48,003 nt of DNA from contig JAAFIF010000071.1 in assembly GCA_013298625.1 (NCBI GenBank), forward strand, positions 1 to 48,003, read 5' to 3'. Both the position numbers and the translations under genes were made by a program. The notes under the pieces are model-generated. The model ran no database searches, was not told where the DNA came from, and saw only the letters and a program-made list of their open reading frames with translations. Source of the DNA: Myxococcales bacterium (lineage in GTDB: Bacteria > Myxococcota_A > Polyangia > Polyangiales > Ga0077539). Within the stretch, counting starts at the first letter, position 1. Each line of letters opens with the position of its first letter. Positions 36,830-45,848 of the stretch are shown in pieces.

Positions 36830-37867
36830 ATGGAACAAACGCTCGACGACCTGCTCGCCTCCGTTCGCTGGCTCTCGCCCGACGCCGAGCTCGATCGGCT
36901 CACCGACGACGCTCGGCTCTTCATTCACTCGATCGCCGACGAGCTCGCCGGGATCTGGCAGCAGCACGCCAAGCAAGAGCTCCCCGTCCTCGCGCCGTAC
37001 ATCACGCGCTCTGCGAGCGACGCCGTCGCGCGATGGACCCGTTCGTGCGCAGCGCCGAGCGTCGATCGATTTCGCTCGCACACAGCGACGGTCGACCCGT
37101 GGAGCGCGGCGCATCAGTCGGTGCTCACCCGCAGGCTCGCCGTCGAGCGCGACGCGCCCCCGCTGCTCGACGCCATCCATCGATTTCGCGCGCTGATCGA
37201 AGGCGCATCGCTCCCCGTTCCTGAGCCGTGGAAGCCCGCGTGGAGCCTGCTCCTACCGGGCTTTTTCACGGTGTATCGACACTGGTACTCGGGGGCCAAG
37301 ATGCCCGCGACCTACGGCGCGCCCTCGCCTTGGGGGCCCCTCGTCGCGCTCTGGACGCGCGGCGTGTGGCCCGTGCTCTGCCCCAACGGTGAGTTGATTG
37401 TGTGGGTCCCCACCCGGCGCGACGGCGCCATCGTGCGCGACGCCGACGCCAAGCCAGAAGCGCCGATCGAGCTCACACCGTCGAAGCTGTACGGCGGAGA
37501 GCTGCTCCCGCCGGGACGACTGCCGATCATGTTGTGCGTCGTGGGCGGAGCGATGACCGTGCAGCCCCTCGCGAAGAGCAGCTTCTTCGACCTGGGCCTC
37601 GCGAACGTGAGCATCGGCACCGTGGGGCCCAACAACGCAGGCGGGATCGAGCGCGTCGAGACCGCGGGTCGAGAGCGCTACGTCGCGATGATTTCTGCCG
37701 TGGGCTCCGTGCGCTGCAACGGCGAGCCGCGCGAGTCCTTTGTGCTCACGCCCGGCGACGAGATCACCGTGGACGGGAGGGCCGCGACGGGGACGCAGTT
37801 CTTTCTCGGGGCGCGCGCGGACGACGACGTCGCGCAGCCGCAGTACGACGCGACGAAACTGCGGTAG
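36830..37867 (+). CDS. Unknown protein, 345 residues
   Basis: 345 residues; no family recognised. No signal peptide is visible. The N-terminal half is helical (LDDLLASVRWLSPDAELDRL, DELAGIWQQHAKQEL). The central part is Trp/Pro-rich (WKPAWSLLLPGFFTVYRHWYSG, PSPWGPLVALWTRGVWPVL) and the C-terminal third is beta-rich (LPIMLCVVGGAMTVQPL, RYVAMISAVGSVRCNG, TPGDEITVDGRA), which recalls a small beta-barrel such as a cupin by pattern only. The ATG at 36830 is the first in-frame start after the REP-like element. The gene is convergent with the isochorismate synthase gene. Confidence 0.78.
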   Translation: MEQTLDDLLASVRWLSPDAELDRLTDDARLFIHSIADELAGIWQQHAKQELPVLAPYITRSASDAVARWTRSCAAPSVDRFRSHTATVDPWSAAHQSVLTRRLAVERDAPPLLDAIHRFRALIEGASLPVPEPWKPAWSLLLPGFFTVYRHWYSGAKMPATYGAPSPWGPLVALWTRGVWPVLCPNGELIVWVPTRRDGAIVRDADAKPEAPIELTPSKLYGGELLPPGRLPIMLCVVGGAMTVQPLAKSSFFDLGLANVSIGTVGPNNAGGIERVETAGRERYVAMISAVGSVRCNGEPRESFVLTPGDEITVDGRAATGTQFFLGARADDDVAQPQYDATKLR

Positions 37868-37870
37868 CGC

Positions 37871-39343
37871 TCAGACGCCGAGCGCCGCGGTCATCGCAGA
37901 GAGCTTAGCCGTGGTCTCGTCGTACTCGCTGTCGGGGTCCGAGCCCGCGACGACGCCCGCTCCGGCGTAGAGCCACGCGTCGTTCTTGTGAACCAGCATC
38001 GAGCGGAGTCCGACGACGAACGCGCCGTCGCCGCCGGCGTCGAACCATCCCACAGGGCCAGAGAACCAGCCGCGACCGTGCAGCTCGTTGCGAACGAGCC
38101 AGTCGACGGCGAACTCGCGGGGCGTCCCGGCGATGGCGGGCGTCGGGTGCAAGAGCGAGACGAGCTCGAGCGGGTGCTTGCGGAGCCGCAGTCGACCGCG
38201 AATCGGAGACCAGAGGTGTACGAGGTTCGGGAGCACGCGGACGCGGGGCGTCTCGGGGATCTCGAGCGAGGTGCACCACGGGGTGAGCATCGCGCGGATG
38301 GCGTCGACGACGGCCTGGTGTTCTCTGCGGTTCTTCTCGCTCGCGAGCAGCTCGAGAGAGAGCGGCGCGGGGTCTTGCTCTGGTGCGCGCGGGAGGCTTC
38401 CGGCGAGGGCGTCGGTCTCGACGTCGCGGCCGCGGACGCGCACGAGGCGCTCGGGGGTCGCGCCGACGAACGCGCGCTCTTCGCGCTCGACGAGGAAGCG
38501 GGTGCAGGTGCGATAGCGCGTTCCGGCGCGGGCGACGCAGGCGACGGGGTCGATGGGTGTCTCGAGCACGAAGTGCGAGCGACGCACGGGAACGAGCTTG
38601 CTGACGGTTCCGGCGTCGATGGCCGAGAGCGCTTTGCGGACGAGGGTGTTCCATCGCTCGCGGGGGACGTCTTCGCGCGAGCGGAGGGCGCAGTTGTAGA
38701 TGCGCATCGTGGGGCTGCGCGCGATCACGTCGTTGGCCGACGAGAGCTCGCGCAAGAGCGCGGCGCGGTCGGAGAGCTCTTCGACGCGCACGATCCACGT
38801 GGCAAAAGCCCCGTCCTTCGTGAGCGCAGCCCGCCACCGCGGCAGCACGAACATCTCGTCCGAGAACCACGCCCACTCGGCGTCCCGCGGGACGCCCGTC
38901 GCAAACGCGGCGCCGCCCATGAACGCCGGAGGAGGCGCCCCCTCGCACCCCTTGTCGCGATGCTCGATCAACCCTCGAAACGTCGCCTTCACCCGCTGCG
39001 GAATCCTCGAAAACCGCGGAATCCCCCCAGCATCCACCTCGCGCACCACCACCCCCGCGCCCGCCATCGCCGGCCCGAGGTCCTCGTCCACCCCGCGCGG
39101 ATCCCAAATCACGCGCTCGCCCAGGTGCTCGGAGCTCGCGAGCCGCTCGAACGCTTGCGGCGCGCACCGCGCGGTCAGCGCGACGAACGCGTCTCGGTAC
39201 GGCTGCGGCTTGATCGTCGCGAGCGCCTTCTCGACGAACGCGGGTTGCATCAGCGGATTCGTCACTGCAACCGTGTGATACCCCCGCGACCGCGCGCCGC
39301 GCACGCAGAGAGCGACGCGCGCGGATATCGCGACATCACTCAC
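37871..39343 (-). CDS. Isochorismate synthase (MenF/EntC/DhbC family)
   Basis: 490 residues from the GTG at 39343. The chorismate-binding domain is complete: a lysine in GTVSKLVPVRRS in the usual position of the general base, VGATPERLV, ALAGSLPR, EKNRREHQAVVDAI, HLWSPIRGRL, LHPTPAIAGTP, ELHGRGWFSGPVGW and the final AGAGVVAGSDPDSEYDET. It converts chorismate to isochorismate for menaquinone, siderophore or salicylate synthesis. No menD, entB or related gene is nearby, so the pathway cannot be assigned. The GTG overlaps the stop of the upstream lipoprotein gene by 4 bp (GTGA). The N-terminal 35 residues are less conserved and a later GTG (VTNPLM) is possible. Confidence 0.92.
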   Translation of the reverse strand: MSDVAISARVALCVRGARSRGYHTVAVTNPLMQPAFVEKALATIKPQPYRDAFVALTARCAPQAFERLASSEHLGERVIWDPRGVDEDLGPAMAGAGVVVREVDAGGIPRFSRIPQRVKATFRGLIEHRDKGCEGAPPPAFMGGAAFATGVPRDAEWAWFSDEMFVLPRWRAALTKDGAFATWIVRVEELSDRAALLRELSSANDVIARSPTMRIYNCALRSREDVPRERWNTLVRKALSAIDAGTVSKLVPVRRSHFVLETPIDPVACVARAGTRYRTCTRFLVEREERAFVGATPERLVRVRGRDVETDALAGSLPRAPEQDPAPLSLELLASEKNRREHQAVVDAIRAMLTPWCTSLEIPETPRVRVLPNLVHLWSPIRGRLRLRKHPLELVSLLHPTPAIAGTPREFAVDWLVRNELHGRGWFSGPVGWFDAGGDGAFVVGLRSMLVHKNDAWLYAGAGVVAGSDPDSEYDETTAKLSAMTAALGV

Positions 39344-40335
39344 TCGCCGATTTCGTGGTCCACCGCGGTGATCTTGCTGATCCTTCGCTCGGCGCCCGCC
39401 CCGGAGAGCGTCACGTGCAGCTCGGTCCCGCCTGAAATCTGCGAGCCGCAGCGCTGCTCGGGCGCGCGCTCGCACTGGTAGCCCATCGTGGTCATCGACT
39501 CGAACATGAGTCGCAGCCGCTCTCGCACTTCAGCGTTGACCACGCGCTCGGTCAGCGTTCGCCCGGCGAACGTGCGGCATCGCTCGGTCCGTCGCTGTCC
39601 TTGCGGGGCGCGCACGGCGCACACCTGAAGGCCTCGCGTCGCGATCGCTGCGGTGACCTCGGCCGCCGACGCGAACACGAGCTGCCCGAGCATCGCCGTG
39701 TCGCTCTGCGACGCGCGCTCTTGCGCGGTCCTCGCGCGGTCGAGCGGGAGCCTCGCGCGCACTTCGTCCACGCTCGTCGCGTCGCTGAGCGCTGCCGAGC
39801 GAGCGCCGTCGTGCAGCGGCTGATCGCGTCCCGCGGGCAACGAAAAGACCCCCGCGTGGCCGCCAAACGTGTCGACCGCGTCGCCGAACACCACGAGCTC
39901 GTCGCCCGGCTCGGCGCCGACGTCGACCGCGCCCATTCCCGTCAGCGCCTGCGCGCTCAGCGGATAGGACCTCGCGTTCACGAGCGCGCCCTCGCCCTCG
40001 CGCACCCACGTGAGGCTCGCCGTCGCGTTGGCGCCAGCGCCGGGCTTCGCCATGGCGATCACGTCGCTGAAGCCCGCCGCGCCCCGCCACCGCGCTGCCA
40101 CGGTCATCGAGAACCGCGTGCGCGCGCTCTCTACGGGGTCAGCTGCGACCGCGACGCTCGACGCAGCGTCCACGACTTCGACGCTGGCGTCGGGCTCGGC
40201 GCGCGCGCCCGCGGTGGAGACGCTCGCCCCATTCGAGACAGCGCTTTCGACGCTTTGCGACGCTCCTGCGCGACCGTTGCACGCGCTCGCGAGCGCGACG
40301 AACACCACCCAGCTACGAACGGAAACCATCGTCAA
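39340..40335 (-). CDS. Lipoprotein of unknown function
   Basis: 331 residues. The signal ends in lipobox ASAC (Cys about 19), then an Ala/Ser/Glu/Asp linker to about residue 72. The mature part is beta-rich with an FGDAVDTFGGHAGVFSLP segment and two Cys-containing regions (LQVCAVRAPQGQ, GYQCERAPEQRCG). The start is taken as TTG at 40335 because AAGGAG sits seven bases upstream; the ATG at 40329 is 13 bases away. The isochorismate synthase start overlaps its stop, so a common transcript is likely. No function can be named. Confidence 0.78.
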   Translation of the reverse strand: MTMVSVRSWVVFVALASACNGRAGASQSVESAVSNGASVSTAGARAEPDASVEVVDAASSVAVAADPVESARTRFSMTVAARWRGAAGFSDVIAMAKPGAGANATASLTWVREGEGALVNARSYPLSAQALTGMGAVDVGAEPGDELVVFGDAVDTFGGHAGVFSLPAGRDQPLHDGARSAALSDATSVDEVRARLPLDRARTAQERASQSDTAMLGQLVFASAAEVTAAIATRGLQVCAVRAPQGQRRTERCRTFAGRTLTERVVNAEVRERLRLMFESMTTMGYQCERAPEQRCGSQISGGTELHVTLSGAGAERRISKITAVDHEIGE

Positions 40336-40342
40336 TGCTCTA

Positions 40343-40348
40343 CTCCTT
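40343..40348 (-). promoter_or_regulatory. Shine-Dalgarno for the lipoprotein gene at 40335
   Basis: AAGGAG ends seven bases before the TTG start at 40335 and 13 bases before the ATG at 40329, so it favours the TTG. Confidence 0.65.
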
Positions 40349-40354
40349 CGGCGA

Positions 40355-40918
40355 TCAGCGCGCGGGCATGAAGACCGTCTCGCACGTTCCGCAGGTAAAC
40401 ACGTAGCGAATCGCGCCTGTGGGGGCCTCGGTGAGCAAGCACGACGTGCCGTCGGTCAGCCGCACGACGCGGCCCGCGCAGTCGCGCACCGACGCGAAGT
40501 AGTCCCGCGCGCAGTTGCTGCTCTCGATCCGAACGTCCCCGCGCGAGAGGCTCGTGATGCACGCGGCTTGCCCAGGGCACACCGGAGGCTGGCCGTCGCA
40601 CCGCGCGCACCCCTGCGCGTCCACCGTGCAAACCAGCGGCTCGCCGCTCGCGAACGTGCACCGTCCCCCGATGCAGCTCCACGTGATCCCGAAGCGCGTG
40701 CTGTCGGGCGTGCGCATCCCGTCGCAGTCTCGTGGGCCGTTGCACTCGCCGACAGGAGGCACAATCACGGCGCCGTCCGTCGCGACGCCAGTGTCCCGCA
40801 GCAGGCCACCGTCGCGGCCCAGCTCGGGGCTGACCGAGCTTCCGCAGCCGGCGCTCGCGGCGACCAGCGCCCACGCGCAGAAGAACCCCGATCGTCGTCG
40901 AAACATCGTCGCTGTCAT
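40355..40918 (-). CDS. Cys-rich small lipoprotein
   Basis: 187 residues from the ATG at 40918; the ATG at 40906 is a close alternative. The signal ends in lipobox SAGC. The mature protein has many cysteines (CNGPRDCDG, SCIGGRCTF, CTVDAQGCARCDGQPPVC), suggesting a disulfide-linked extracytoplasmic fold. A short Asp/Gly/Ala segment follows the lipid anchor. No family was recognised. It lies 19 bp upstream of the lipoprotein gene at 40335 and so is probably the first gene of a three-gene unit ending with isochorismate synthase. Confidence 0.8.
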   Translation of the reverse strand: MTATMFRRRSGFFCAWALVAASAGCGSSVSPELGRDGGLLRDTGVATDGAVIVPPVGECNGPRDCDGMRTPDSTRFGITWSCIGGRCTFASGEPLVCTVDAQGCARCDGQPPVCPGQAACITSLSRGDVRIESSNCARDYFASVRDCAGRVVRLTDGTSCLLTEAPTGAIRYVFTCGTCETVFMPAR

Positions 40919-41034
40919 CGACAACGACCATATCCTGCGCGCGCTTCCGGCGCAGGCGCGCATTCGAACAGGGGGGTGTCGGCAATGGCACCGGCCCGTT
41001 CGGACGTTGTATAGAGCGCCCTCCCTCTACCGCC

Positions 41035-43707
41035 GTGGCCACACCGTTGACGCATCCAAGCTCTGCCTCGTCGCCGCGCTCTCGCAAGACGGCCGCGCTC
41101 GTCCGCTCGATCGTCGCGCTCTCTGCCGCCGGCGCGGCGGTCGTCGCGATCAACGCCGAGTTTCGCCCGCTGCCCGAGGTGCTCGCGCGCAGGGCGCTGA
41201 TCGTGCGCGAGGGCTCTCTGCGCTGGCTCGACCCGAGCGAGACGCCCGCGCGGCGCGCGATGTTTCTCGCGAAGACCTCGGCGCAAGGCGCGCTCGACGA
41301 CGTGTACATCGCGCAGGCGCGCACGGGCCCGGACGACAGGATCATCTCGCTCGGCGGGCTGTACAATCTCACGCAGAGCAACGCCGCTGAAGAGAGCGCG
41401 CTCACGGTGGACCCGAGCAACACGTTCGCCGCGTTCGTCACGCGCGTGGACGGACGCGCCGACGCGATCTCCGTGATCGACGGTCGGGGAGAGCGCGCCG
41501 AAGTCGCCGCAGAGACCGGCGCGCGCTTGCGTCTCGCGGTCACGCGATGGCAGCGATCGGGCCGGCCCGCGGGGTACGGGATCGAGCGGTTCGACCTGGT
41601 GCGCGCGGCCGATCGCGTCGCGCTCGCGTTCGAAGGGACGAGCCTGGTGGCGACGGTCGAAGGGCGCGCGCGGGTGCGCATCGAGCCGTCGCGGGACTTC
41701 GCGCTCGGAGAGCGGCGCGAGCTGGTGCGGCATCGGGCGCGGGTGGCGGCGCAGATGGACGCGTGGGTTCCGTGGGCGGTCAACACTGTGCGCGCGGTGC
41801 CGTGGATCGGCGCCGAGCCCATCGAGTTGCTCGAGTCCGTCGCGTTCGGCGCAGAGCATCAGCTCGCGCGGCTTCGGCAGTCGACGGTGGGCACGAGCTC
41901 GCGGCAAGACGACGCGCAGGACCTGGCCGACGTGCTCTCGGGATCGAGCAACGCCAACGGCGCGGCGCTCGAAGGCCCCGTCGAAAACTGGCCGCCTGCG
42001 CGCATCGCGCCGCTCGTTCAACCTGCGCTCGCGCGAGAGGGAGAGTGGTCCCCGCTCGTGCGCGAAGGAGACCCGTTTTCACGGGCCAATCCCGGCGCGC
42101 CGCCGCCGATGTACATCACGTTCTTGCGGCCCGACCCCGAGCGGCTCGACGGCCGAACGTTCTTCGCCGCGTGGGATCCGAGGCAGATCGAGATGCACGT
42201 GGCGCCGGGCAGCGAAGAGCCCATCGGCGCCACAGGAGAGACCGGGACCGGCGCGATCCCCCGCGACGAGCGCACGATGTCGCGGCTCGTGGGGGCGTTC
42301 AACGGGGCGTTTCAGGCGATCCACGGCGAGTTCGGCGTGTTCGCCGAGGGGATGGTGCTCTTGCCCGCCAAGCCCTACGCCGCGACGCTCGCGCTGATGG
42401 GCGACGGGGACCTGGGCTTCGGCTCGTGGCCGCGAGGGTTGCGGCAGATCCCCAACGACATCGTCGAGTTTCGCCAGAACATGACGGCCATCGTCGACGA
42501 CGGGACGTACAACCCCTGGCGCCGCGGATACTGGGGCGGAATCCACGGTCAAACGACGGACACGCACACGACGCGCACCGCCATCTGCCTCACGCGCGAC
42601 AACCATGTTCTCTACGCGTGGGGCGATCACCTCGAGCCCTCGACGCTCGGCCGCGCGCTCGTCGCCGCGCGCTGCGTGTACGCCGTGCACTTGGACATGA
42701 ACGGCTCGAACACCGGCTTCGAGCTCTATCGCGTCTCTGCCCCCGCGCAGCACCCTGCGCTCGAGCACGCGCTCGTCGGCGGCTTCGAAGCCGAGGGGAC
42801 GATCTCGGGGCTGCCCAACATGACGTTTCGCGCGCGCAAGCTCGTGCGGCGCATGAGCCACAATCTTCCGCGGTACATCCGCCGCGACCCGCGTGATTTC
42901 TTCTATCTCTTGCTGCGCTCGACGCTGCCGGGCGAGCCGTTGCGCCCGCCGGTCACGCCGGCGCAGCAGGGCGAAGGGACGTGGCACGTGAGCGGGCTCG
43001 GCGCGCACGCGTTTCCGTGGCCCATGGCGCGGACGCGGGTGCGTCCCGATCCAGCGCGCGCGGATCGCTGGGTCAACCTCGCGCGCGTCGACGCGCGAAG
43101 GGTCACGCTCGCGCCTCCGGACGCGGCGCAGGGCGTCGTCGCGCGCTTCGTAGGCGGGTCGTTTTCGCGCACGCCCGGCGCCACGCGGCTCACGATGACG
43201 ACCGGCACGAGCGGCCCGCGGTGGAGCATCGCGACGCAGGGCGACGGCCTCGCGGGTGAGCCTTTGCGCGCGGGCATGAGCGTGCTTCGCGGCGCAGGGA
43301 TCGACGCCGAGGGCTATCTCGTGATCGCGGTGACGGATCGAGCGGCGCCGGACCTCGTGCAGCGCGCGCTCGACCTGGCGGGCTGCGGCCCCACGCGCAT
43401 CGCGCTGAGCGACACGGTGCTCGCGCTGCCGACGGGACAGGGAGTGCTCGGCGAGAGCGCCCCTGCGACGAGCGTGGCGACGCTCTCGTTGGTCTCGCGC
43501 GCGTGGACTGGGGCGCGCAGGATCTTCCCCGAGGTGACGCCGGTGGGGCCCGCGGTGTGGACGCCGCCGATGCAGCGACGGGTGCGCTACGAGCGCAACC
43601 CGGACCAAGAGGGGACGATGCGCGTGAACATCGTCGGGGGCACGCCGTTGGTGGTTCCGATTCGCGGATGGAGTCCGCAAGACGGCGGAGCACCAGCGGC
43701 GCCGTAG
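41035..43707 (+). CDS. Large protein with phosphodiester glycosidase-like domain
   Basis: 890 residues, starting at GTG 41035. A hydrophobic segment near 22-42 (SIVALSAAGAAVVAIN) suggests a membrane anchor or uncleaved signal. Residues about 400-600 resemble the phosphodiester glycosidase (NAGPA-like) fold: VGAFNGAFQ near 419, RTAICLTRDNHVLYAWGDHLEP, and VHLDMNGSNTGF near 550, which corresponds to the LDGGGSS motif. That domain in other bacteria removes phosphodiester-linked sugars in exopolysaccharide or teichoic-acid modification. The C-terminal 280 residues are beta-rich and unassigned, and the N-terminal third is also unassigned. The function is inferred from the middle domain only, with moderate certainty. 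Confidence 0.75.
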   Translation: MATPLTHPSSASSPRSRKTAALVRSIVALSAAGAAVVAINAEFRPLPEVLARRALIVREGSLRWLDPSETPARRAMFLAKTSAQGALDDVYIAQARTGPDDRIISLGGLYNLTQSNAAEESALTVDPSNTFAAFVTRVDGRADAISVIDGRGERAEVAAETGARLRLAVTRWQRSGRPAGYGIERFDLVRAADRVALAFEGTSLVATVEGRARVRIEPSRDFALGERRELVRHRARVAAQMDAWVPWAVNTVRAVPWIGAEPIELLESVAFGAEHQLARLRQSTVGTSSRQDDAQDLADVLSGSSNANGAALEGPVENWPPARIAPLVQPALAREGEWSPLVREGDPFSRANPGAPPPMYITFLRPDPERLDGRTFFAAWDPRQIEMHVAPGSEEPIGATGETGTGAIPRDERTMSRLVGAFNGAFQAIHGEFGVFAEGMVLLPAKPYAATLALMGDGDLGFGSWPRGLRQIPNDIVEFRQNMTAIVDDGTYNPWRRGYWGGIHGQTTDTHTTRTAICLTRDNHVLYAWGDHLEPSTLGRALVAARCVYAVHLDMNGSNTGFELYRVSAPAQHPALEHALVGGFEAEGTISGLPNMTFRARKLVRRMSHNLPRYIRRDPRDFFYLLLRSTLPGEPLRPPVTPAQQGEGTWHVSGLGAHAFPWPMARTRVRPDPARADRWVNLARVDARRVTLAPPDAAQGVVARFVGGSFSRTPGATRLTMTTGTSGPRWSIATQGDGLAGEPLRAGMSVLRGAGIDAEGYLVIAVTDRAAPDLVQRALDLAGCGPTRIALSDTVLALPTGQGVLGESAPATSVATLSLVSRAWTGARRIFPEVTPVGPAVWTPPMQRRVRYERNPDQEGTMRVNIVGGTPLVVPIRGWSPQDGGAPAAP

Positions 43708-44153
43708 AGGCAGCCGTTTGTGGGGCGCAGAAGAGCTGCGCGAGAACGCGGTGGTCTTCACGACGGGTTGGTAAGCGCCAAGAACGACGGGTGAAGGCGA
43801 AGAGCGAACGACCCAGAAAGAGCGCGCTGAGCTCCACGGCGGGTTGGCAACGGGCGAAGAGCGACGACAGAGCGAGAGCCCGGTGAACACCCTCTTCGCG
43901 CCACGGCGGGTTGGCAAACCCGCGAAGAACGTCGACAGAGAGAGAGCCCATTGAAGACCCTCTTCGCGCCACGGCGGGTTGGCAAACCCGCCGCTAGCGA
44001 CGCTCGAAGCCTCGCGTCGGAAGGTGCGCGAAGCGCGCGACCACGCTCAGCGTGCGGAGCGAGTCAGCGTACGACGCGATGGACCGAGCGTGACCGCGCG
44101 CGGCAACGACGGCGACGTTGCCCGAGTAACCGGTGCCGACCGCCCCTCCTGAT
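43708..44153. repeat. Non-coding region with inverted copy of the left-edge hairpin array
   Basis: The copy is in reverse orientation to the array at 1-465. Units with a GGCGGGTTGGCAAACCCG core lie near 43837, 43903 and 43973; the conserved 43969-44153 block corresponds to about 1-185 (for example CGAAGCCTCGCGTCGGAAGG against the same sequence reverse complemented at the left). Sequence identity over the shared block is clearly high by eye but not counted. No gene is supported. Open frames here read the same repeat peptides as on the left. Confidence 0.85.
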
Positions 44154-44944
44154 TCGAAAACGGTCGAAGAAGTTTTCGACGCAGGAGGGGCGGCGCACGA
44201 GCGAAGTGCGTAAGCGCCGAGGTGGGGAGGATGATGGCTGCGTTTCGTGAACGACGGAGCGAGCGCCGACGCGCGAAGCGCATCGCAGTGGCGAAGCCAT
44301 CGCGCCTCGGGACTACGCGTGATTTGCCGACGGCCGAGGCTCTGCGAGGACGGAGGAGGGACGAAATCAGGCCAGTCCCGAAATCTGCGAAGCAAGTCGC
44401 CGCACGCGCAGTCGAGAAACGCAGCGAGTCCATCGACTCGATTCGTAACCGTGTATTCAGCGGGGTCACGGTCACCGGGTCCCGGGCAATGAGCGCGCGC
44501 TGAGCGCCGTGCGCGATGTGCGCGCGAGCGTCTTGGGTCACTGGCAGCGTCACGCGCGCGTGACCGTCGTACCCGGCGGTGAACGCGCTCTGCCCTGCCC
44601 GCTCGAACGCGCTGCACTCCGTGGGTTCCAAGAGAAACCCACACCCACGTAATCAAGACTCACTCGCAGCGCGCTGAGCGCCGTGCGCGATGTGCGCGCA
44701 ACCGTCGTACACGGCCGTGAACGCGCTCTTCTCCACCAACTCGAACGCGCGCTGCTCCGTGTGTCCCCAAGACACCCCACACCCACGTAGTCACAGTCCC
44801 ACTCTCGCAGACGCGCTTCGCGCCGATCGCCGAGGGCGCACAATCGTCCCCCCGTGCATGGCAGCGTCGTTCGCGTGCGCCCCTTGCACGCCCACGCCTC
44901 GCAACAGCGCCCATCGCAGCAGCTCCTTGGGTCGCGCGCCGTGG
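44154..44944. repeat. Non-coding region with degenerate tandem duplication
   Basis: No convincing gene. Two diverged tandem copies lie at about 44497-44670 (A) and 44671-44808 (B). Both begin CTGAGCGCCGTGCGCGATGTG and end with CCCACACCCACGTARTCA, and the middle (CGTCGTACMCGGCSGTGAAC, GCTCTTCTCC or variants) aligns; A has an extra 35-40 bp near its start. In one minus-strand frame both copies read a related segment (SAFTAGYDG / SAFTAVYDG, then AHIAHGAQRA), so it may be a decayed coding duplication. The remainder, up to the start of the DHFR-like gene, shows nothing recognisable. Confidence 0.65.
44163..44180. other. Small inverted repeat next to the repeat block
   Basis: GTCGAAGAAGTTTTCGAC has 6-bp arms (GTCGAA/TTCGAC) and a six-base loop, adjacent to the shared block. 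It could be a hairpin bordering the repeat. Function unknown. Confidence 0.4.
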
Positions 44945-45796
44945 ATGTGTACGGTGTTGCCCGTGCTGCCCGTGCTGCGATCGTTCAAGCTTCGCTTCGA
45001 CGAAGAATACGCGTGGGTCGTCCCGGCGCTCGACGCCGACGGTTGTCCCTTCGGCGGACGCGGCGTGACCTTGCGCGGTGAAGACGCTCGCCTCGCGCAA
45101 TCGCTCGCCGCGCCGCTCGTCCGCGCGCTGCCGACCACGGGCGCCGTGCGCGCGCTGTCGCTCAGCCTCGAAGCCCCGCGACGACTGCTCGCGACCGTCG
45201 CCTCCACGCCGAGACCTGCCGCACTGCGCCTGGACGACGGCCCGACGTTAGCGCTCGCGATCGTGGACGCGCAGCCGTTGATCGACGCGCTCACCGCGTG
45301 CGTCGCGCGCATCCTCGCGACGCGAGACCGCCCTGCGCTCGCGATGATCCTCGCGCTCGGCGCAAACAACGCGCTCGGCCTGCGCGGAGCGCTCCCATGG
45401 AGCTGCCCCGAGGACCGCGCGCACTTCGACGCAGCGACCCGTGGACACGCGGTGATCATGGGTCGGCGCACGTTCGAAGAGACCGGCGCGCCGCTCGACG
45501 CGAGACCCACGTTCGTCGTCTCTAGCACGATGCACGCCCGCGAAGGCGTGACCGTGCACGACTCGCTCGACGCGGCGATCTCGGCGGCGAGGCGCGTCGA
45601 CGACGAGCCCTTCGTGCTCGGCGGCGCTCAGCTCTTCGACGAAGCGCTGCCTCAGGTGACGCGCGTGCTGCTCACGCGGCTCGCGATCGAGCCCGAGGCC
45701 GATGTGTTTTATGCGCCGGACCTCCGGGAATTTCGCGTCGCGAGCGAGCGAGCGGGCAGCGACGGCGCGCGCTTCATCGAGTACCGACGCGGTTGA
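44945..45796 (+). CDS. Dihydrofolate reductase domain with unassigned N-terminal domain
   Basis: 283 residues. The C-terminal domain (about 132-283) is DHFR-like: AMILALGANNALGLRGALPW (about 133-152), acidic Asp157 in CPEDRAHF, IMGRRTFEE at 171-179 and LGGAQLF at 225-231. It should reduce dihydrofolate with NADPH. The N-terminal 130 residues (LRFDEEYAWVVPALDADG, DARLAQSLAAPLVRALP, LALAIVDAQPLIDALTACV) match no DHFR part and are not recognised; they may be an unrelated fused domain. The ATG at 44945 precedes this region; a later start would shorten it but not remove it. The gene follows the non-coding repeat region. Confidence 0.88.
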   Translation: MCTVLPVLPVLRSFKLRFDEEYAWVVPALDADGCPFGGRGVTLRGEDARLAQSLAAPLVRALPTTGAVRALSLSLEAPRRLLATVASTPRPAALRLDDGPTLALAIVDAQPLIDALTACVARILATRDRPALAMILALGANNALGLRGALPWSCPEDRAHFDAATRGHAVIMGRRTFEETGAPLDARPTFVVSSTMHAREGVTVHDSLDAAISAARRVDDEPFVLGGAQLFDEALPQVTRVLLTRLAIEPEADVFYAPDLREFRVASERAGSDGARFIEYRRG

Positions 45797-45848
45797 GCGT
45801 CGGACCTTTGCTTTGCCGAGCAGCAGCAATCTGTGTGACTGCTATCGC